Shown here: in pieces, positions 51,339 through 60,969 of the stretch
Layout: each line of letters opens with the position of its first letter
Numbering within the stretch: the first letter of the stretch is position 1
Source: Bacteroidales bacterium
Lineage (GTDB): Bacteria > Bacteroidota > Bacteroidia > Bacteroidales > F082
NCBI GenBank assembly: GCA_019454985.1
Contig: JACFNF010000006.1
Coordinates: 62,001-126,000, forward strand
DNA: 64,000 nucleotides
Direction: 5' to 3'
Translations under genes and position numbers: made by a program
Notes under the pieces: generated by a model
What the model was told of the DNA's origin: nothing
The model's input: the letters and a program-made list of their open reading frames with translations, nothing else
Databases searched by the model: none

Positions 51339-51928
51339 TGTTTGGCCCCGGACTTGACAAAATCAAAGCCGTCGTGATCGGCACTTCGGCGGGCGGGCTC
51401 AGGGCACTCAAGTGTATCATTGAGAAGTTGCCTGCTCAATTCGATATTCCCATTCTCATTGTGCAGCATCTGAGCCCCCAATCGGGTAGTTTTCTACCAA
51501 ATTATCTGGGTCAATTTACTCATTTACAGGTCAAAGAAGCTGAACCCAACGAACCCATCCTCAATGGCTATGTGTATATTGCTCCGGCCAACTATCATCT
51601 GTTGGTCGAAAAAGACAAAAAGCTTAGTCTCACCGTTGACGAGAAAGTAAATTTTTCCCGACCTTCGATTGATTTACTTTTCGAGAGTGCAGCCGAGGCC
51701 TTTTTAGACCAACTTTTAGCCATTCTGCTGACAGGCGCAAACAACGATGGAGCCAAAGGAATCATTCGTATTCATCAATTGGGCGGAACGACCATTGCCC
51801 AACATCCCGAATCGGCAGAGGTAAAAACCATGCCCCAGAGCGCCATCGAGACGGGCAACATTGACTGGGTTTTGCATCTCAACGAAATTTCGGTTTTCCT
51901 CTCGCAGATGGCCGAAAAAAAATCTTAA
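51338..51928 (+). CDS. CheB-type methylesterase domain protein (no receiver)
   Basis: This 196-residue protein is the stand-alone CheB catalytic domain, which hydrolyses glutamate methyl esters or deamidates Gln. The Ser-His-Asp set is visible in VVIGTSAGGLRALK, LIVQHLSPQSG and LLTGANNDGAKG. The receiver domain of classical CheB is absent, so activity is probably controlled through the kinase upstream. The gene starts inside the cheR stop codon and overlaps the opposite-strand endonuclease gene by 4 bases at its 3' end. Confidence 0.93.
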   Translation: MFGPGLDKIKAVVIGTSAGGLRALKCIIEKLPAQFDIPILIVQHLSPQSGSFLPNYLGQFTHLQVKEAEPNEPILNGYVYIAPANYHLLVEKDKKLSLTVDEKVNFSRPSIDLLFESAAEAFLDQLLAILLTGANNDGAKGIIRIHQLGGTTIAQHPESAEVKTMPQSAIETGNIDWVLHLNEISVFLSQMAEKKS

Positions 51929-52983
51929 TTCGGAAGGCAGATATCCACGTACACAGGCAAATGGTCGCTAAAACCACCGATATAATTCGGACCGCTGTAG
52001 GTGCGAAAAAGTTTTTTCCCCAGATATCGTTCGTCATCCTCAAAGAGAAAGTCGCCGTGAAAAATTCGTGCGCTACCGGGGCAGTAATGGATTCCCTGTT
52101 CTGAGTCATAAAGCGAAGCCGATATAATCATCTGATCAAAAATCTGCCAGTCGTGTCCGTGTTTCAATGTTCCTTCAAAGCCTAAATTTGCCGGATTCGC
52201 AAACAACTGTACCAGAGCGTTATCCTCTGGCTTGTTTTCAGCAGCTACAGCTCCCAACACTTTCAAAACACTCGGATCAGAAGGTGTATCATTGAAATCT
52301 CCCATCATCAGCACTTTTGCTCCGGGCATTACAGCGCTCAGCGAATCGTAATGACTACGCAAAACCGAAGCAGCAAGTTGCCGGCGGCTTTCCGATTCTA
52401 TCTGGCCGCCATAACGCGATGGCCAGTGATTGACATAAAAATGTAACAGCTCACCCTGCAATGTTTCAAAAGCGGCATACAAAATGTCGCGCGTGCGAAA
52501 GCTTGTATCGTTCACATCCCTCACTGTCAAAGGGGCGCTGTTCACCAAAGTCAACAGATCGGGCCGATAAGCAATGGCCACATCAATTCCGCGCCAATCG
52601 CGCGACTCATAATGGACTACCTTGTAATTTAGCCGTCGGAGCGGTGTGCGTTTGACAATATCGTCGAGCACTTTTTCATTTTCAATTTCACAAAAACCGA
52701 TGAGCGCCGGAAATTGACCCTGACTTAGAGCTGCAATCGTTTTAAACACATTGTTACGTTTGGTATAATAGCGCGAAATCGTCCAACGCTGCTCACCGTC
52801 CGGTGTAAAAGCATTGTATCCTCGGGTAGTATCAACCTCATAATCGAAAAAATTTTCAACATTGTAAAACATTACCCTCAAAGAAGAAGCTGGTTGAGAT
52901 AATAACCGAATCGGATACAATGCACTGATAATCAGCATATAAAATAGCAAGAAGGCAGACCTCCGAGTCATAAACAGTTTCAT
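51925..52983 (-). CDS. Secreted endonuclease/exonuclease/phosphatase-family protein
   Basis: This 352-residue protein has a signal peptide (about residues 8-30). The EEP fold shows its metal and catalytic motifs: RVMFYNVENFFDY, GFCEIENEKVLDDI, FYVNHWPSRYGGQ, MMGDFNDTPSDPS and GGFSDHLPVYVDI. It may degrade extracellular nucleic acids or phosphoesters in the periplasm or outside. A -7 element (TAACTTTG, 53012-53019, minus strand) precedes the ATG. It is convergent with cheB. Confidence 0.88.
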   Translation of the reverse strand: MKLFMTRRSAFLLFYMLIISALYPIRLLSQPASSLRVMFYNVENFFDYEVDTTRGYNAFTPDGEQRWTISRYYTKRNNVFKTIAALSQGQFPALIGFCEIENEKVLDDIVKRTPLRRLNYKVVHYESRDWRGIDVAIAYRPDLLTLVNSAPLTVRDVNDTSFRTRDILYAAFETLQGELLHFYVNHWPSRYGGQIESESRRQLAASVLRSHYDSLSAVMPGAKVLMMGDFNDTPSDPSVLKVLGAVAAENKPEDNALVQLFANPANLGFEGTLKHGHDWQIFDQMIISASLYDSEQGIHYCPGSARIFHGDFLFEDDERYLGKKLFRTYSGPNYIGGFSDHLPVYVDICLPN

Positions 52984-53259
52984 GAATCAAAAAAAATCCT
53001 CTATAAAAAGCCAAAGTTAATCCTTTTGTTGGTTTTTTGTGTTTTTGCAGAACGCAATCACATTATTCGGTCATTAGCCATTTTCTGATTGAACCACGGT
53101 TCATAGTTGACCTATTTCAGGAAAAATGGCATTGTTACCAAATGTGGTATTGTAGTACTTAAATAGGCTTCCAACATTGAGTTCTACATTCTTAAAAAGT
53201 TAAATTAAGCGAAAACCGGGCTACCGTCAGTTCGTGGTTTGCGCGATTTGATCTTTAGA

Positions 53260-53826
53260 ATGGCAATGCAGACGAAGAAAACAGAAGACAATAGCATCTT
53301 ACCCACAAGACGATACCGAAGTTTGTGGCCCTATGCCGGTATTTTCATTTTTATTCTGCTATCGGTTCTTATCTGGGGCGTGATATTAAATGGTTCACTT
53401 GCTGAGAACAAGGTGTTATTCGATAAATATTTTTCGCACGACATCAATTTCATTGAATTCATCTCTGAAAATCCTGATTATTCCGAAAAGCTAGATCAGG
53501 GGCTTAAATTGTTTGCCAAAGAAGATTATCGGGCAGCAATTGATATTTTCGATGAATTCCCGGACAACCACACGGCTATGCTCTACCGAAGCATTTCGTT
53601 CATGAAGTTGAATCAGCATGGTTTGGCTGCGCTTGACCTCGACCGAATATTAAATGATTCCAGCAAAATTTATTATGATCAGGCTAAATGGTATCGGGCT
53701 TTGCTATATCTAAAACTCAACCAGTCAACTGAAGCCACACAGATGCTGGATGAAATAGCTGCCGATCATGGCGTTTATAAAACCAAAGCGCTCATGCTGC
53801 GAAATGAAATTAACCCCAAGCGGTAA
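53260..53826 (+). CDS. Single-pass membrane protein with TPR-like repeats
   Basis: This 188-residue protein has one N-terminal transmembrane helix (about 26-46; YAGIFIFILLSVLIWGVIL) and two or three TPR-like helix pairs (DQGLKLFAKEDYRAAIDIFDE, LDRILND..., RALLYLKLNQSTEATQML). The topology resembles anchors of multi-protein membrane complexes. I do not recognise the family. The ATG at 53260 is used; a TTG at 53239 would add 7 residues. It is flanked by long AT-rich spacers and has no obvious operon partner. Confidence 0.7.
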   Translation: MAMQTKKTEDNSILPTRRYRSLWPYAGIFIFILLSVLIWGVILNGSLAENKVLFDKYFSHDINFIEFISENPDYSEKLDQGLKLFAKEDYRAAIDIFDEFPDNHTAMLYRSISFMKLNQHGLAALDLDRILNDSSKIYYDQAKWYRALLYLKLNQSTEATQMLDEIAADHGVYKTKALMLRNEINPKR

Positions 53827-54059
53827 AGGCTGAATGGCCGTTTTTCCTTATTCTGCTTCAAGCTCAAATCACCATTCATTTTCTTTTTTTCTGTTGGCCT
53901 AATCCCAAATTTAGCCTTCCGGTGTGTTCAGTTCAATGTGAAGTAAATCACTATGATTAGGTATTTGTCTTCAAGGTGGTAAAATCTATTTTTGTGGCTT
54001 GAAGTTGATCAGTCAAAACAAGGAAATAAGTCAGGCTTCTTTTATTCAATATATTTAAG

Positions 54060-56525
54060 ATGAGGCAGTTATCCGAGCTTAAGGAAGGCGAAAAGGGGAT
54101 TATCCTAAAAGTGAAAGGCCGTGGTGCTTTCCGCAAAAGGATTATCGAGATGGGATTTGTGCCCGGGAAACAGGTAATTGTTGTGAAGCATGCTCCGCTG
54201 GGCGACCCGATAGAGTACAATGTGATGGGGTATGCGGTCTCGCTGCGAAAAAGTGAAGCCGCATTGATTGAAGTGCTTTCGGAAGACGAGAAAACCACTA
54301 ACGCAGGAGGAGGTTTCCATGGCGTACAGGCGCTTGAGCAAGCGCTCCAGCTTCGGCCGATAACTGATCGAAAGGTAATTTCTGTGGCTCTTGTGGGCAA
54401 CCCTAACTCGGGGAAGACAAGCATCTTCAACGTAGCATCCAACTCACGCGAGAGGGTAGCCAATTATAGCGGCGTTACCGTGGAAGCCAAATCGGCCCTG
54501 TTTAGTCATGGCGGCTATACCTTCAGGCTCACCGACTTGCCCGGAACGTATAGCATCACCAGCTACTCGCCCGAAGAGGTTTTTGTGCGCAACTTCATCT
54601 TTAACGAACTGCCTGATGTTGTACTGAATGTAGTGGATGGCTCCAACTTAGAGCGAAACCTTTACCTTACCACCCAGCTCATTGATATGGACATCAAAGT
54701 GGTGATGGCTTTGAATATGTTCGACGAGCTGAAAAACAAAGGAGCCGAGTTTGATTACGAAAGTCTGGGAAAGCTCATTGGAATTCCCATTGTACCTACA
54801 ATCGGATCAAAGGGCGAAGGCATCGAAGCCCTTTTTGACCGCATCATCAGCGTTTATGAAGACCGCGATCCCGACACCCGTCATGTTCATATCAATTATG
54901 GGCCGGAAATTGAAAGCAGCATCAAACGGATTCAGGAAGTTCTGAAACAACCCGGCAACGAACCCATCATCAACATTGTTTCGCCTCGCTATCTGGCCAT
55001 CAAGCTTTTAGAGGCCGACAAGGAAGAACGTAACCGCATTGAGGGCTGCGTCAATTTCAAAGCCATACAGCGCGTGGTGAGAGAAGAGATTGTGCGGATT
55101 GAGCGTGTGATGGCTGACGAAACCGAGACCGTCATCACGGATGCCAAATACGGCTTCATCGAAGGCGCCCTCAAAGAAACCTATCATGAAGCCATCAAAG
55201 AGAAGAAAAATAAAAGTCGCCGGATTGATGGCATTCTCACCAATCAGTACCTGAGCTATCCTATCTTCCTCTTAGTCATTTGGGCTATCTTTCAGGCAAC
55301 CTTTATCCTTGGCGACTATCCCATGCAGTGGATTGAGCAGTTTGTCGAATGGATTTCGGTAATAATCGGACAATATATTCCCGAAGGCATTTTGCATGAT
55401 ATGCTCATTGACGGGGTGATTGGCGGTGTGGGCGGAGTGATCGTTTTTCTGCCCAATATCCTGATTTTATTTTTCTTCCTGAGCTTGCTGGAAACTACCG
55501 GATATATGGCCCGTGTGGCGTTCATCGTGGACAAGCTAATGCACAAAATCGGGCTTCACGGCCGATCGTTTATCCCGCTGCTTATGGGATTCGGATGTAA
55601 TGTTCCGGCGATCATGGCCACACGGACCATCGAAAATAAAAGCGACCGTCTCATTACAATGATGATTATCCCGTTTATGTCGTGCAGTGCCCGCTATCCG
55701 GTTTATATATTGATTATCAGCGCCTTTTTCCCACAATACGGAGGAACGTTGCTTTTTGGGATTTACCTCATGGGCATTATTTTTGCAGCCCTGCTGGCGT
55801 TTATATTTAAAAAAGTTCTTTTCCGCGCCGAAGAAATGCCTTTTGTGATGGAACTTCCCCCCTATCGTATGCCCACTACGAAGGCTATCTTGAGACAAAC
55901 CTGGTTCAAAGGCCAGCAATATCTGCGAAAGATGGGGACCATCATTCTGCTGGCATCCATCATCGTCTGGTCGCTCGGATATTTTCCCAGAGGGGGTCAT
56001 ATTGACCAACGAATTGACAATGAAATTGCCATTTTAAAACAATCACAACCCGATATTGATCTTGAACAATTTGAACTGAAAAGACAGCAGGAAAAGCAGG
56101 AATACTCTTTCATCGGGAGGATTGGGCATTTTATCGAACCGGCCATTGCGCCCTTAGGTTTCGACTGGAAAATGGGTGTGAGCCTGCTGGCCGGTTCGGC
56201 TGCCAAGGAAATTGTCATCTCAACGATGGGCGTGCTTTACCAGTCGAACCCCGAGAAGGATGGTTCGGAGAGTTTAGTTAAAAAACTCCAGGAAAGTCGG
56301 TATGAGACCGGACCAAAAGCAGGTCAAAAAGTGATGCGTCCATTGGTAGCACTAAGTTTCATCGTTTTTGTGCTGATTTATTTTCCATGTATAGCAGTTT
56401 TTGCTGCCATCAAAAAGGAATCGGGCCGATGGAAATGGCCATTATTCACCTCACTGTACACCACTCTTCTGGCCTGGGTTGTTTCGTTTCTGATTTACCA
56501 GGCTGGAAGCATGATGGGTTTTTAG
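54060..56525 (+). CDS. feoB: Ferrous iron transporter FeoB with N-terminal FeoA domain
   Basis: This 821-residue fusion starts with a FeoA SH3-like domain (residues 1-80; LKEGEKGIILKVKG ... GDPIEYNVMGYAVSLRKSEA). The FeoB GTPase domain follows (about 108-270; ALVGNPNSGKTSIFN, DLPGTYSITSYSPEE, NVVDGSNLERN, ALNMFDEL), then the helical GDI-like spacer and the membrane domain from about residue 400, with GFGCNVPAIMATRTIE and the late GLSAKEIVISTMGVLY-like segment (AAKEIVISTMGVLYQ). It imports Fe(II) across the inner membrane. FeoA-FeoB fusions are usual in Bacteroidota. No separate feoC was seen. Confidence 0.95.
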   Translation: MRQLSELKEGEKGIILKVKGRGAFRKRIIEMGFVPGKQVIVVKHAPLGDPIEYNVMGYAVSLRKSEAALIEVLSEDEKTTNAGGGFHGVQALEQALQLRPITDRKVISVALVGNPNSGKTSIFNVASNSRERVANYSGVTVEAKSALFSHGGYTFRLTDLPGTYSITSYSPEEVFVRNFIFNELPDVVLNVVDGSNLERNLYLTTQLIDMDIKVVMALNMFDELKNKGAEFDYESLGKLIGIPIVPTIGSKGEGIEALFDRIISVYEDRDPDTRHVHINYGPEIESSIKRIQEVLKQPGNEPIINIVSPRYLAIKLLEADKEERNRIEGCVNFKAIQRVVREEIVRIERVMADETETVITDAKYGFIEGALKETYHEAIKEKKNKSRRIDGILTNQYLSYPIFLLVIWAIFQATFILGDYPMQWIEQFVEWISVIIGQYIPEGILHDMLIDGVIGGVGGVIVFLPNILILFFFLSLLETTGYMARVAFIVDKLMHKIGLHGRSFIPLLMGFGCNVPAIMATRTIENKSDRLITMMIIPFMSCSARYPVYILIISAFFPQYGGTLLFGIYLMGIIFAALLAFIFKKVLFRAEEMPFVMELPPYRMPTTKAILRQTWFKGQQYLRKMGTIILLASIIVWSLGYFPRGGHIDQRIDNEIAILKQSQPDIDLEQFELKRQQEKQEYSFIGRIGHFIEPAIAPLGFDWKMGVSLLAGSAAKEIVISTMGVLYQSNPEKDGSESLVKKLQESRYETGPKAGQKVMRPLVALSFIVFVLIYFPCIAVFAAIKKESGRWKWPLFTSLYTTLLAWVVSFLIYQAGSMMGF

Positions 56526-56617
56526 TAAAAACTGTTTTTTTCGAATTCGCTGACTTTTTCCTATCTTTACCGCGTCGTATGACTCTTTGAACAAACAGAT
56601 ACGGCAGCGAAAGCCTT

Positions 56618-56968
56618 ATGAAAGTTATAGACGAAACTTCTTTTAAAGAAACATTCCAATATTTCGACAAGTCTATTGTACTGGAAATCATTGATTTATT
56701 TATAGCCGAGTACCCTGGACGCATTGCCTCAATCAAAAATGATATAGCCAATCGGAATTTTGACGGTCTCAAATTCAATGCCCACAGTATCAAAGGGGTA
56801 ATAGCCAACTTCTTTGCCAGCGAACCTCACCAATATGCTCGCGAATTAGAGAATAAAGGAGCTACCAAAGATGGAAGCGGATTAGAAGAATTAGTATTAC
56901 AACTTGACCAGTCTTGCCTCCAACTCATTGAAGACCTGAAACAAATGAAAGAACAATTCAAGGAATAA
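56618..56968 (+). CDS. Histidine phosphotransfer (Hpt) domain protein
   Basis: This 116-residue protein is a single helical bundle with the phospho-accepting His in FNAHSIKGVIANF, the H-x-x-K-G pattern of Hpt proteins. It passes phosphate between receivers and other receivers in multi-step phosphorelays. The two hybrid kinases at 44-50 kb lack an Hpt domain and could use it, although the linkage is inferred from distance only. A near-consensus -7 element (TATCTTTA, 56562-56569) lies upstream. Confidence 0.85.
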   Translation: MKVIDETSFKETFQYFDKSIVLEIIDLFIAEYPGRIASIKNDIANRNFDGLKFNAHSIKGVIANFFASEPHQYARELENKGATKDGSGLEELVLQLDQSCLQLIEDLKQMKEQFKE

Positions 56969-57023
56969 GCTGATAACCTGTCGTAACATTTTTTTCGAAA
57001 ATAATGGTTGGCGAGGAAGAACA

Positions 57024-57064
57024 AAATAAAAAGGGGCTGTCCAATGGGCAGCCCCTTTTTATTT
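57024..57064. terminator. Bidirectional intrinsic terminator
   Basis: A 16-base stem with core AAAAAGGGGCTG/CAGCCCCTTTTT and a 9-base loop (57040-57048) has an A run on one side and a T run on the other. It serves the Hpt gene (plus) and the TonB-dependent receptor gene (minus). Confidence 0.9.
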
Positions 57065-57081
57065 AGAAAGGTTTCTTCGGA

Positions 57082-60000
57082 TCAGAAGTTGAATCTCAGT
57101 CCCAGAAGCATTCCCCAGGTACTGCCGATGGTTTGATCGTTGAAGTAAGTAGCATTCTTCTGGAAAGTTTCGATATTGGCGGCGTTGAGCGAGAACTGCG
57201 GAGCGCCTGCATCGTTCACCCCTTCATATTTCAAAGGCTGATACACGCGATAGCTGTTCGACAAGCCATGACGCTTATACAGGCCCCATTTTGAGTTCAA
57301 CAGGTTGCCCACATTGATCACGTCTAAGCTGATCTGGAATCCATAAGTATTACCGGAGCTCAAATAGATATCCTTCACAACTTTCAGGTCGAACTGGTTT
57401 CTCCAGGGTTGGAGCACACCAAAACGTTCGGCATACTCGCCTTTATGTGCGCTCAGGTAATCATCGGAGTTCACATAATCCATGAAGGCTTTCGACTGAT
57501 CAGCGGCAGTCATACCATTTTTGTCAATGAAAATGATTTCAGAAGCATCTTTCGGGATGTACATCAAATCACTGGTAGCTCCATCGCCATTCATATCATT
57601 CGGATAAGCATAGGAAGCTCTGCCCTGATTTGCACCAGTATAATAGAGCGAGAAGGTGGTTCCCAGCGTCTTATTGTCGCTTACGCGATAAGATACCATA
57701 CCAACAACACGGTGAGGAACCGAGAAATCGGAATAGCTGAGTGAAGGAGTATTCAGGTTTCCAACCTCAAGGTTACTGGTCCATGCCGAAGCAGCGTTAG
57801 AGCCCGGATTAGAAGTAACATCTTTAGAAATATTATAAGTATAGGCCAACATTCCCGAGAGTCCGCCTGAGAAGTTTTTAGTCAACTGCGAAGTAAAGAA
57901 GAACTGATAACCTTGATTGGTGTTATCGAGAATCATGACGTTACCCAGGTCGGAATTGTTGGTCTTTTTGGTCCAGCGCGGTCTGTTGTCGGCTCCTGTG
58001 AAAGCAGTCTGAGCTTCGGGCAGATTAATATTTTGCTGCAATACAGCGTTCACGTCTTTAGAATAAAGCATCTCTAAAGTGAGCACCGAAGTCCAGGGCA
58101 GTTTAATATCGGTTGCAATATTGGTTCTCCATACCTGTGGCATTTTGAAGTCTTTCGAAACTTCGGCAAGAGTTGATCCTTTGGGCAAGGTGGCGCTCAT
58201 TGTGCTTGGAAAGAGGTTAGGATATTTGGCAATCTGAGCATCCCAGTTTGGATCGAACCTGAAATCGTCGGGCAGGTTGTCGCCAACCATACCTAACTCA
58301 GGGCTCTGAACGGTTCCGGAAGCGGTCGGCTGGTTGGTAAACCATACAAATGGCAATAGTCCGGTGAACAAGCCTGTTCCACCACGAACCTGCAGAGAGC
58401 GGTCGCCGTTTACATCCCAGTTAAATCCAACTCGCGGATTGATCATGATTTGCGGGTCGGGCCAGGTGGCCACGTTCATCTTATACCCGTTCATCTCAGG
58501 CAAATCATCAATTGCCGGGTTGTTAACTAATTTGTTGTGATACATCGGCAGCTCGATTCTGAGGCCGTAAGTGAGTTTAAACTGAGGATTCACTGTCCAT
58601 TGATCCTGGGCGTATAGGCTTCCAAGACCGAAGCTCATCTCAACACCTTTGATAGGCTGACCATTGTAGCCATAAGTGATGCCAAAAGCAGTTGGTTTCT
58701 GGTTGGTCATGAAGTCTTCCATTGAAGCAAAACGATAGTAGCTCGTTCCTTCACGGATATAGGAATTGTTTACATAAATATTGTCATAAGCCAGACCTCC
58801 GGTGATCACGTGGTTGTTCCACGAATAGGTAAGGTTGTTGGAGATGGAGAAGGTGTTGTTGAGCACCTGATTGTTCCAGGAAAAGAGTTCATATCCGAAG
58901 ACCATATAGCGGTCGCCGTCTTTATAGATTTCCACAAAGGGGAATGGTGCGCTATTACTGGTTCTTTTCGGATCCTGGGTAGCTGTGTAGGAAACGAGGA
59001 TACGGTTGGTGAGTTTTGGGCTGAAGATACTGTTCAACTCAGCCGAAAAAGCATCAATATTGTTCTCATTTCCATAAAAAGAATTCGAGAATGCAATAGA
59101 TTTATCCGAGATGCGCGAGGTGTTGCCGCGTGGAACGTTTGGCGGTCCGCTCGTGGCATTTGTAAGGCTCATACTCTTGTTTCTGAGCATATTATAGCGA
59201 ACCGAGAATTTGTGTTTCTGGTTGATGTTCCAGTCAATTTTAGCAAGAACTTTGTAGTTTTCCGACGGGAATGCTTTGAAATTCATATAATCGCCCGGGT
59301 CGTATCCATAGGTACTCATCAAGAAATTTTTCATTGCCTGAAGATCGCTTTTTGTGGTACGCGAGATAAATTTTTCGTTGTTGGCAACACCGTCATCACT
59401 GGGCTCCCAGGAGTTTGTCGGGCTGACTTCCTTTTCATATTCGCCATTCACGAAAAAGAACAGACGGTCTTTGATGATTGGACCTCCCAAAGTGAAGCCA
59501 TAGAGCGATGAGCTTTTGCTGTTCACATTGGTCATCACGAAGTCGTCCACCAAATTTCCGGTGAAAGAGGTTGGTCTTTGATAGGTATAAGCACTACCGG
59601 TAAATTTGTTGGTACCGCTTTTGGTTACGGCAGCAATGCTGGCGCCGGTAAACTGCGACAGGCGCACGTCGTAAGGCGCAATGTTTACCGACACTTCTTC
59701 AATGGCATCGAGTGAGATGGGCTGAGCCGAGCCACCGGGCATAGCACTGCTCGACAAACCAAAGTTGTTGTTGAAGGCAGCTCCGTCAATGGTAACAGTA
59801 TTATAGCGACCATCGCGTCCGGCAAACGAGCTTCCGTTGGCCTGAGGGGTGAGACGTGTAAAATCGGTGATACTTCGGTTGATGGTAGGCAACGACCTGA
59901 GTTCACGCGACTTAACGTTGATAGATGCGCCGGTTCGTTCGCTGTTCAGAATCGGGTTCTGGCTAGCAGTGACCACGATTTCGCCAAGCGAGAAGGTTTC

Positions 60001-60330
60001 TTCCTTCATGACGACATTCAGCACATAGGTTTCACCTAAGTCGAGTGCGATATCGTTTGTTACCGACTTAGCATAGCCTACAAACGACACTTCCACTTTG
60101 TAAGGCCCGCCAACACGCATACCATTGATCCTGAAATGGCCATTGGCATTGGTAATGGTTCCGTAAGTGGTTCCCGATGGCGTGTGAACTGCCACCACAG
60201 CAGCTCCGGCAATCGGACCTTCCTTGTCGGTAACACGCCCGCTCATACTGGACGTAGTCACCTGAGCCTGCATAACAATGGCGAACATCACAAACAAAGT
60301 CGCCATCATGAATTTAAGCTTGTGCAACAT
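57082..60330 (-). CDS. TonB-dependent receptor, Oar-like, with carboxypeptidase-regulatory-like domain
   Basis: This 1082-residue outer-membrane receptor has a signal peptide (residues 1-22), a CarboxypepD-like domain (about 26-110; SGRVTDKEGPIAGAAVVAVH and GGPYKVEVSFVGYAKS), then the TonB box region and plug (GEIVVTASQNPILN, TIDGAAFNNNFG, VSVNIAPYDVRLSQFTGAS), and a 22-strand barrel ending in WGMLLGLRFNF. It resembles the Oar/OmpA-like group that imports or exports bulky substrates in Bacteroidota. No SusD partner is next to it. The promoter at 60381-60410 gives a 5' leader of about 45 bases. Confidence 0.92.
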   Translation of the reverse strand: MLHKLKFMMATLFVMFAIVMQAQVTTSSMSGRVTDKEGPIAGAAVVAVHTPSGTTYGTITNANGHFRINGMRVGGPYKVEVSFVGYAKSVTNDIALDLGETYVLNVVMKEETFSLGEIVVTASQNPILNSERTGASINVKSRELRSLPTINRSITDFTRLTPQANGSSFAGRDGRYNTVTIDGAAFNNNFGLSSSAMPGGSAQPISLDAIEEVSVNIAPYDVRLSQFTGASIAAVTKSGTNKFTGSAYTYQRPTSFTGNLVDDFVMTNVNSKSSSLYGFTLGGPIIKDRLFFFVNGEYEKEVSPTNSWEPSDDGVANNEKFISRTTKSDLQAMKNFLMSTYGYDPGDYMNFKAFPSENYKVLAKIDWNINQKHKFSVRYNMLRNKSMSLTNATSGPPNVPRGNTSRISDKSIAFSNSFYGNENNIDAFSAELNSIFSPKLTNRILVSYTATQDPKRTSNSAPFPFVEIYKDGDRYMVFGYELFSWNNQVLNNTFSISNNLTYSWNNHVITGGLAYDNIYVNNSYIREGTSYYRFASMEDFMTNQKPTAFGITYGYNGQPIKGVEMSFGLGSLYAQDQWTVNPQFKLTYGLRIELPMYHNKLVNNPAIDDLPEMNGYKMNVATWPDPQIMINPRVGFNWDVNGDRSLQVRGGTGLFTGLLPFVWFTNQPTASGTVQSPELGMVGDNLPDDFRFDPNWDAQIAKYPNLFPSTMSATLPKGSTLAEVSKDFKMPQVWRTNIATDIKLPWTSVLTLEMLYSKDVNAVLQQNINLPEAQTAFTGADNRPRWTKKTNNSDLGNVMILDNTNQGYQFFFTSQLTKNFSGGLSGMLAYTYNISKDVTSNPGSNAASAWTSNLEVGNLNTPSLSYSDFSVPHRVVGMVSYRVSDNKTLGTTFSLYYTGANQGRASYAYPNDMNGDGATSDLMYIPKDASEIIFIDKNGMTAADQSKAFMDYVNSDDYLSAHKGEYAERFGVLQPWRNQFDLKVVKDIYLSSGNTYGFQISLDVINVGNLLNSKWGLYKRHGLSNSYRVYQPLKYEGVNDAGAPQFSLNAANIETFQKNATYFNDQTIGSTWGMLLGLRFNF

Positions 60331-60380
60331 AATGTATAGGTTTAGTGAATAATGAAATGGTTTTAGGTTATGAATAAAAA

Positions 60381-60410
60381 CAAAAATATAACAAATGATA
60401 AAGCGTGCAA
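60381..60410 (-). promoter_or_regulatory. Promoter of the TonB-dependent receptor (TTG-N19-TATTTTTG)
   Basis: On the minus strand the TTG at 60408-60410 and the TATTTTTG at 60381-60388 are 19 bases apart, a good Bacteroidota consensus. The receptor ATG is 51 bases downstream. Confidence 0.7.
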
Positions 60411-60583
60411 TTTTTTTTATCCACTATATATTCACAATTTGAGATACTTTTTGTGAATAACGTTCTATGGTTATTGCTACCATAACCCGATGATTGAGCG
60501 AAGCATCCTCTTTTGGAATGCGCAAAAATGATTCAACAATTATGAAATGACCACTGTTCTATAAAAAAATCTCGCCAAAAAGA

Positions 60584-60952
60584 TCAATCAAAGTCGCGTT
60601 GATTCATTTTTTTCGTTTCCACATGGATTCTGAGTAGTTCTTCGGCCAGTATCGGAAAGATTTTGCCCTGCACATCCGGAGCGATGCCAATCCATGCCTG
60701 ATCTTCGATCATTTCGTTAAGCCAGTGAATCCACTCCTTCAGTTCCATTTGTATTGCGGTATAGCCCTCCCACTCCGCAACGGCAGCCGTGGCTGCATCG
60801 TTTTCGTTGTCCCAAACTGCAAGATAGGAACGAAAGTCGTCCGACTCTACCATTGCAAACATGCCATCCATTGCCTGCAAAAGCCACACACCATCGTTTT
60901 CTACACTTTTTGCAATAAAACGTTCAAAAAGATTCTGTTCCATATTGTCCAA
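60584..60952 (-). CDS. DUF2750-like hypothetical protein
   Basis: This 122-residue cytoplasmic protein resembles the DUF2750 family: VWLLQAMDGMFAMVESDD, then AVAEWEGYTAIQMELKEWI and DQAWIGIAPDVQGK, with a helical acidic end. Function is unknown. It has two possible early Met starts (residues 1 and 4). It lies 17 bases after the ABC-F gene on the same strand, so they are likely co-transcribed. Confidence 0.65.
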   Translation of the reverse strand: MDNMEQNLFERFIAKSVENDGVWLLQAMDGMFAMVESDDFRSYLAVWDNENDAATAAVAEWEGYTAIQMELKEWIHWLNEMIEDQAWIGIAPDVQGKIFPILAEELLRIHVETKKMNQRDFD

Positions 60953-60969
60953 ATTTTAAGTTGGGAGAG

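Noticed and set aside
57409..59511. Long plus-strand frames opposite the TonB-dependent receptor, and similar long frames opposite the other large genes.
   Set aside because: They are antisense shadows of well-supported genes with no recognisable domain and no promoter.
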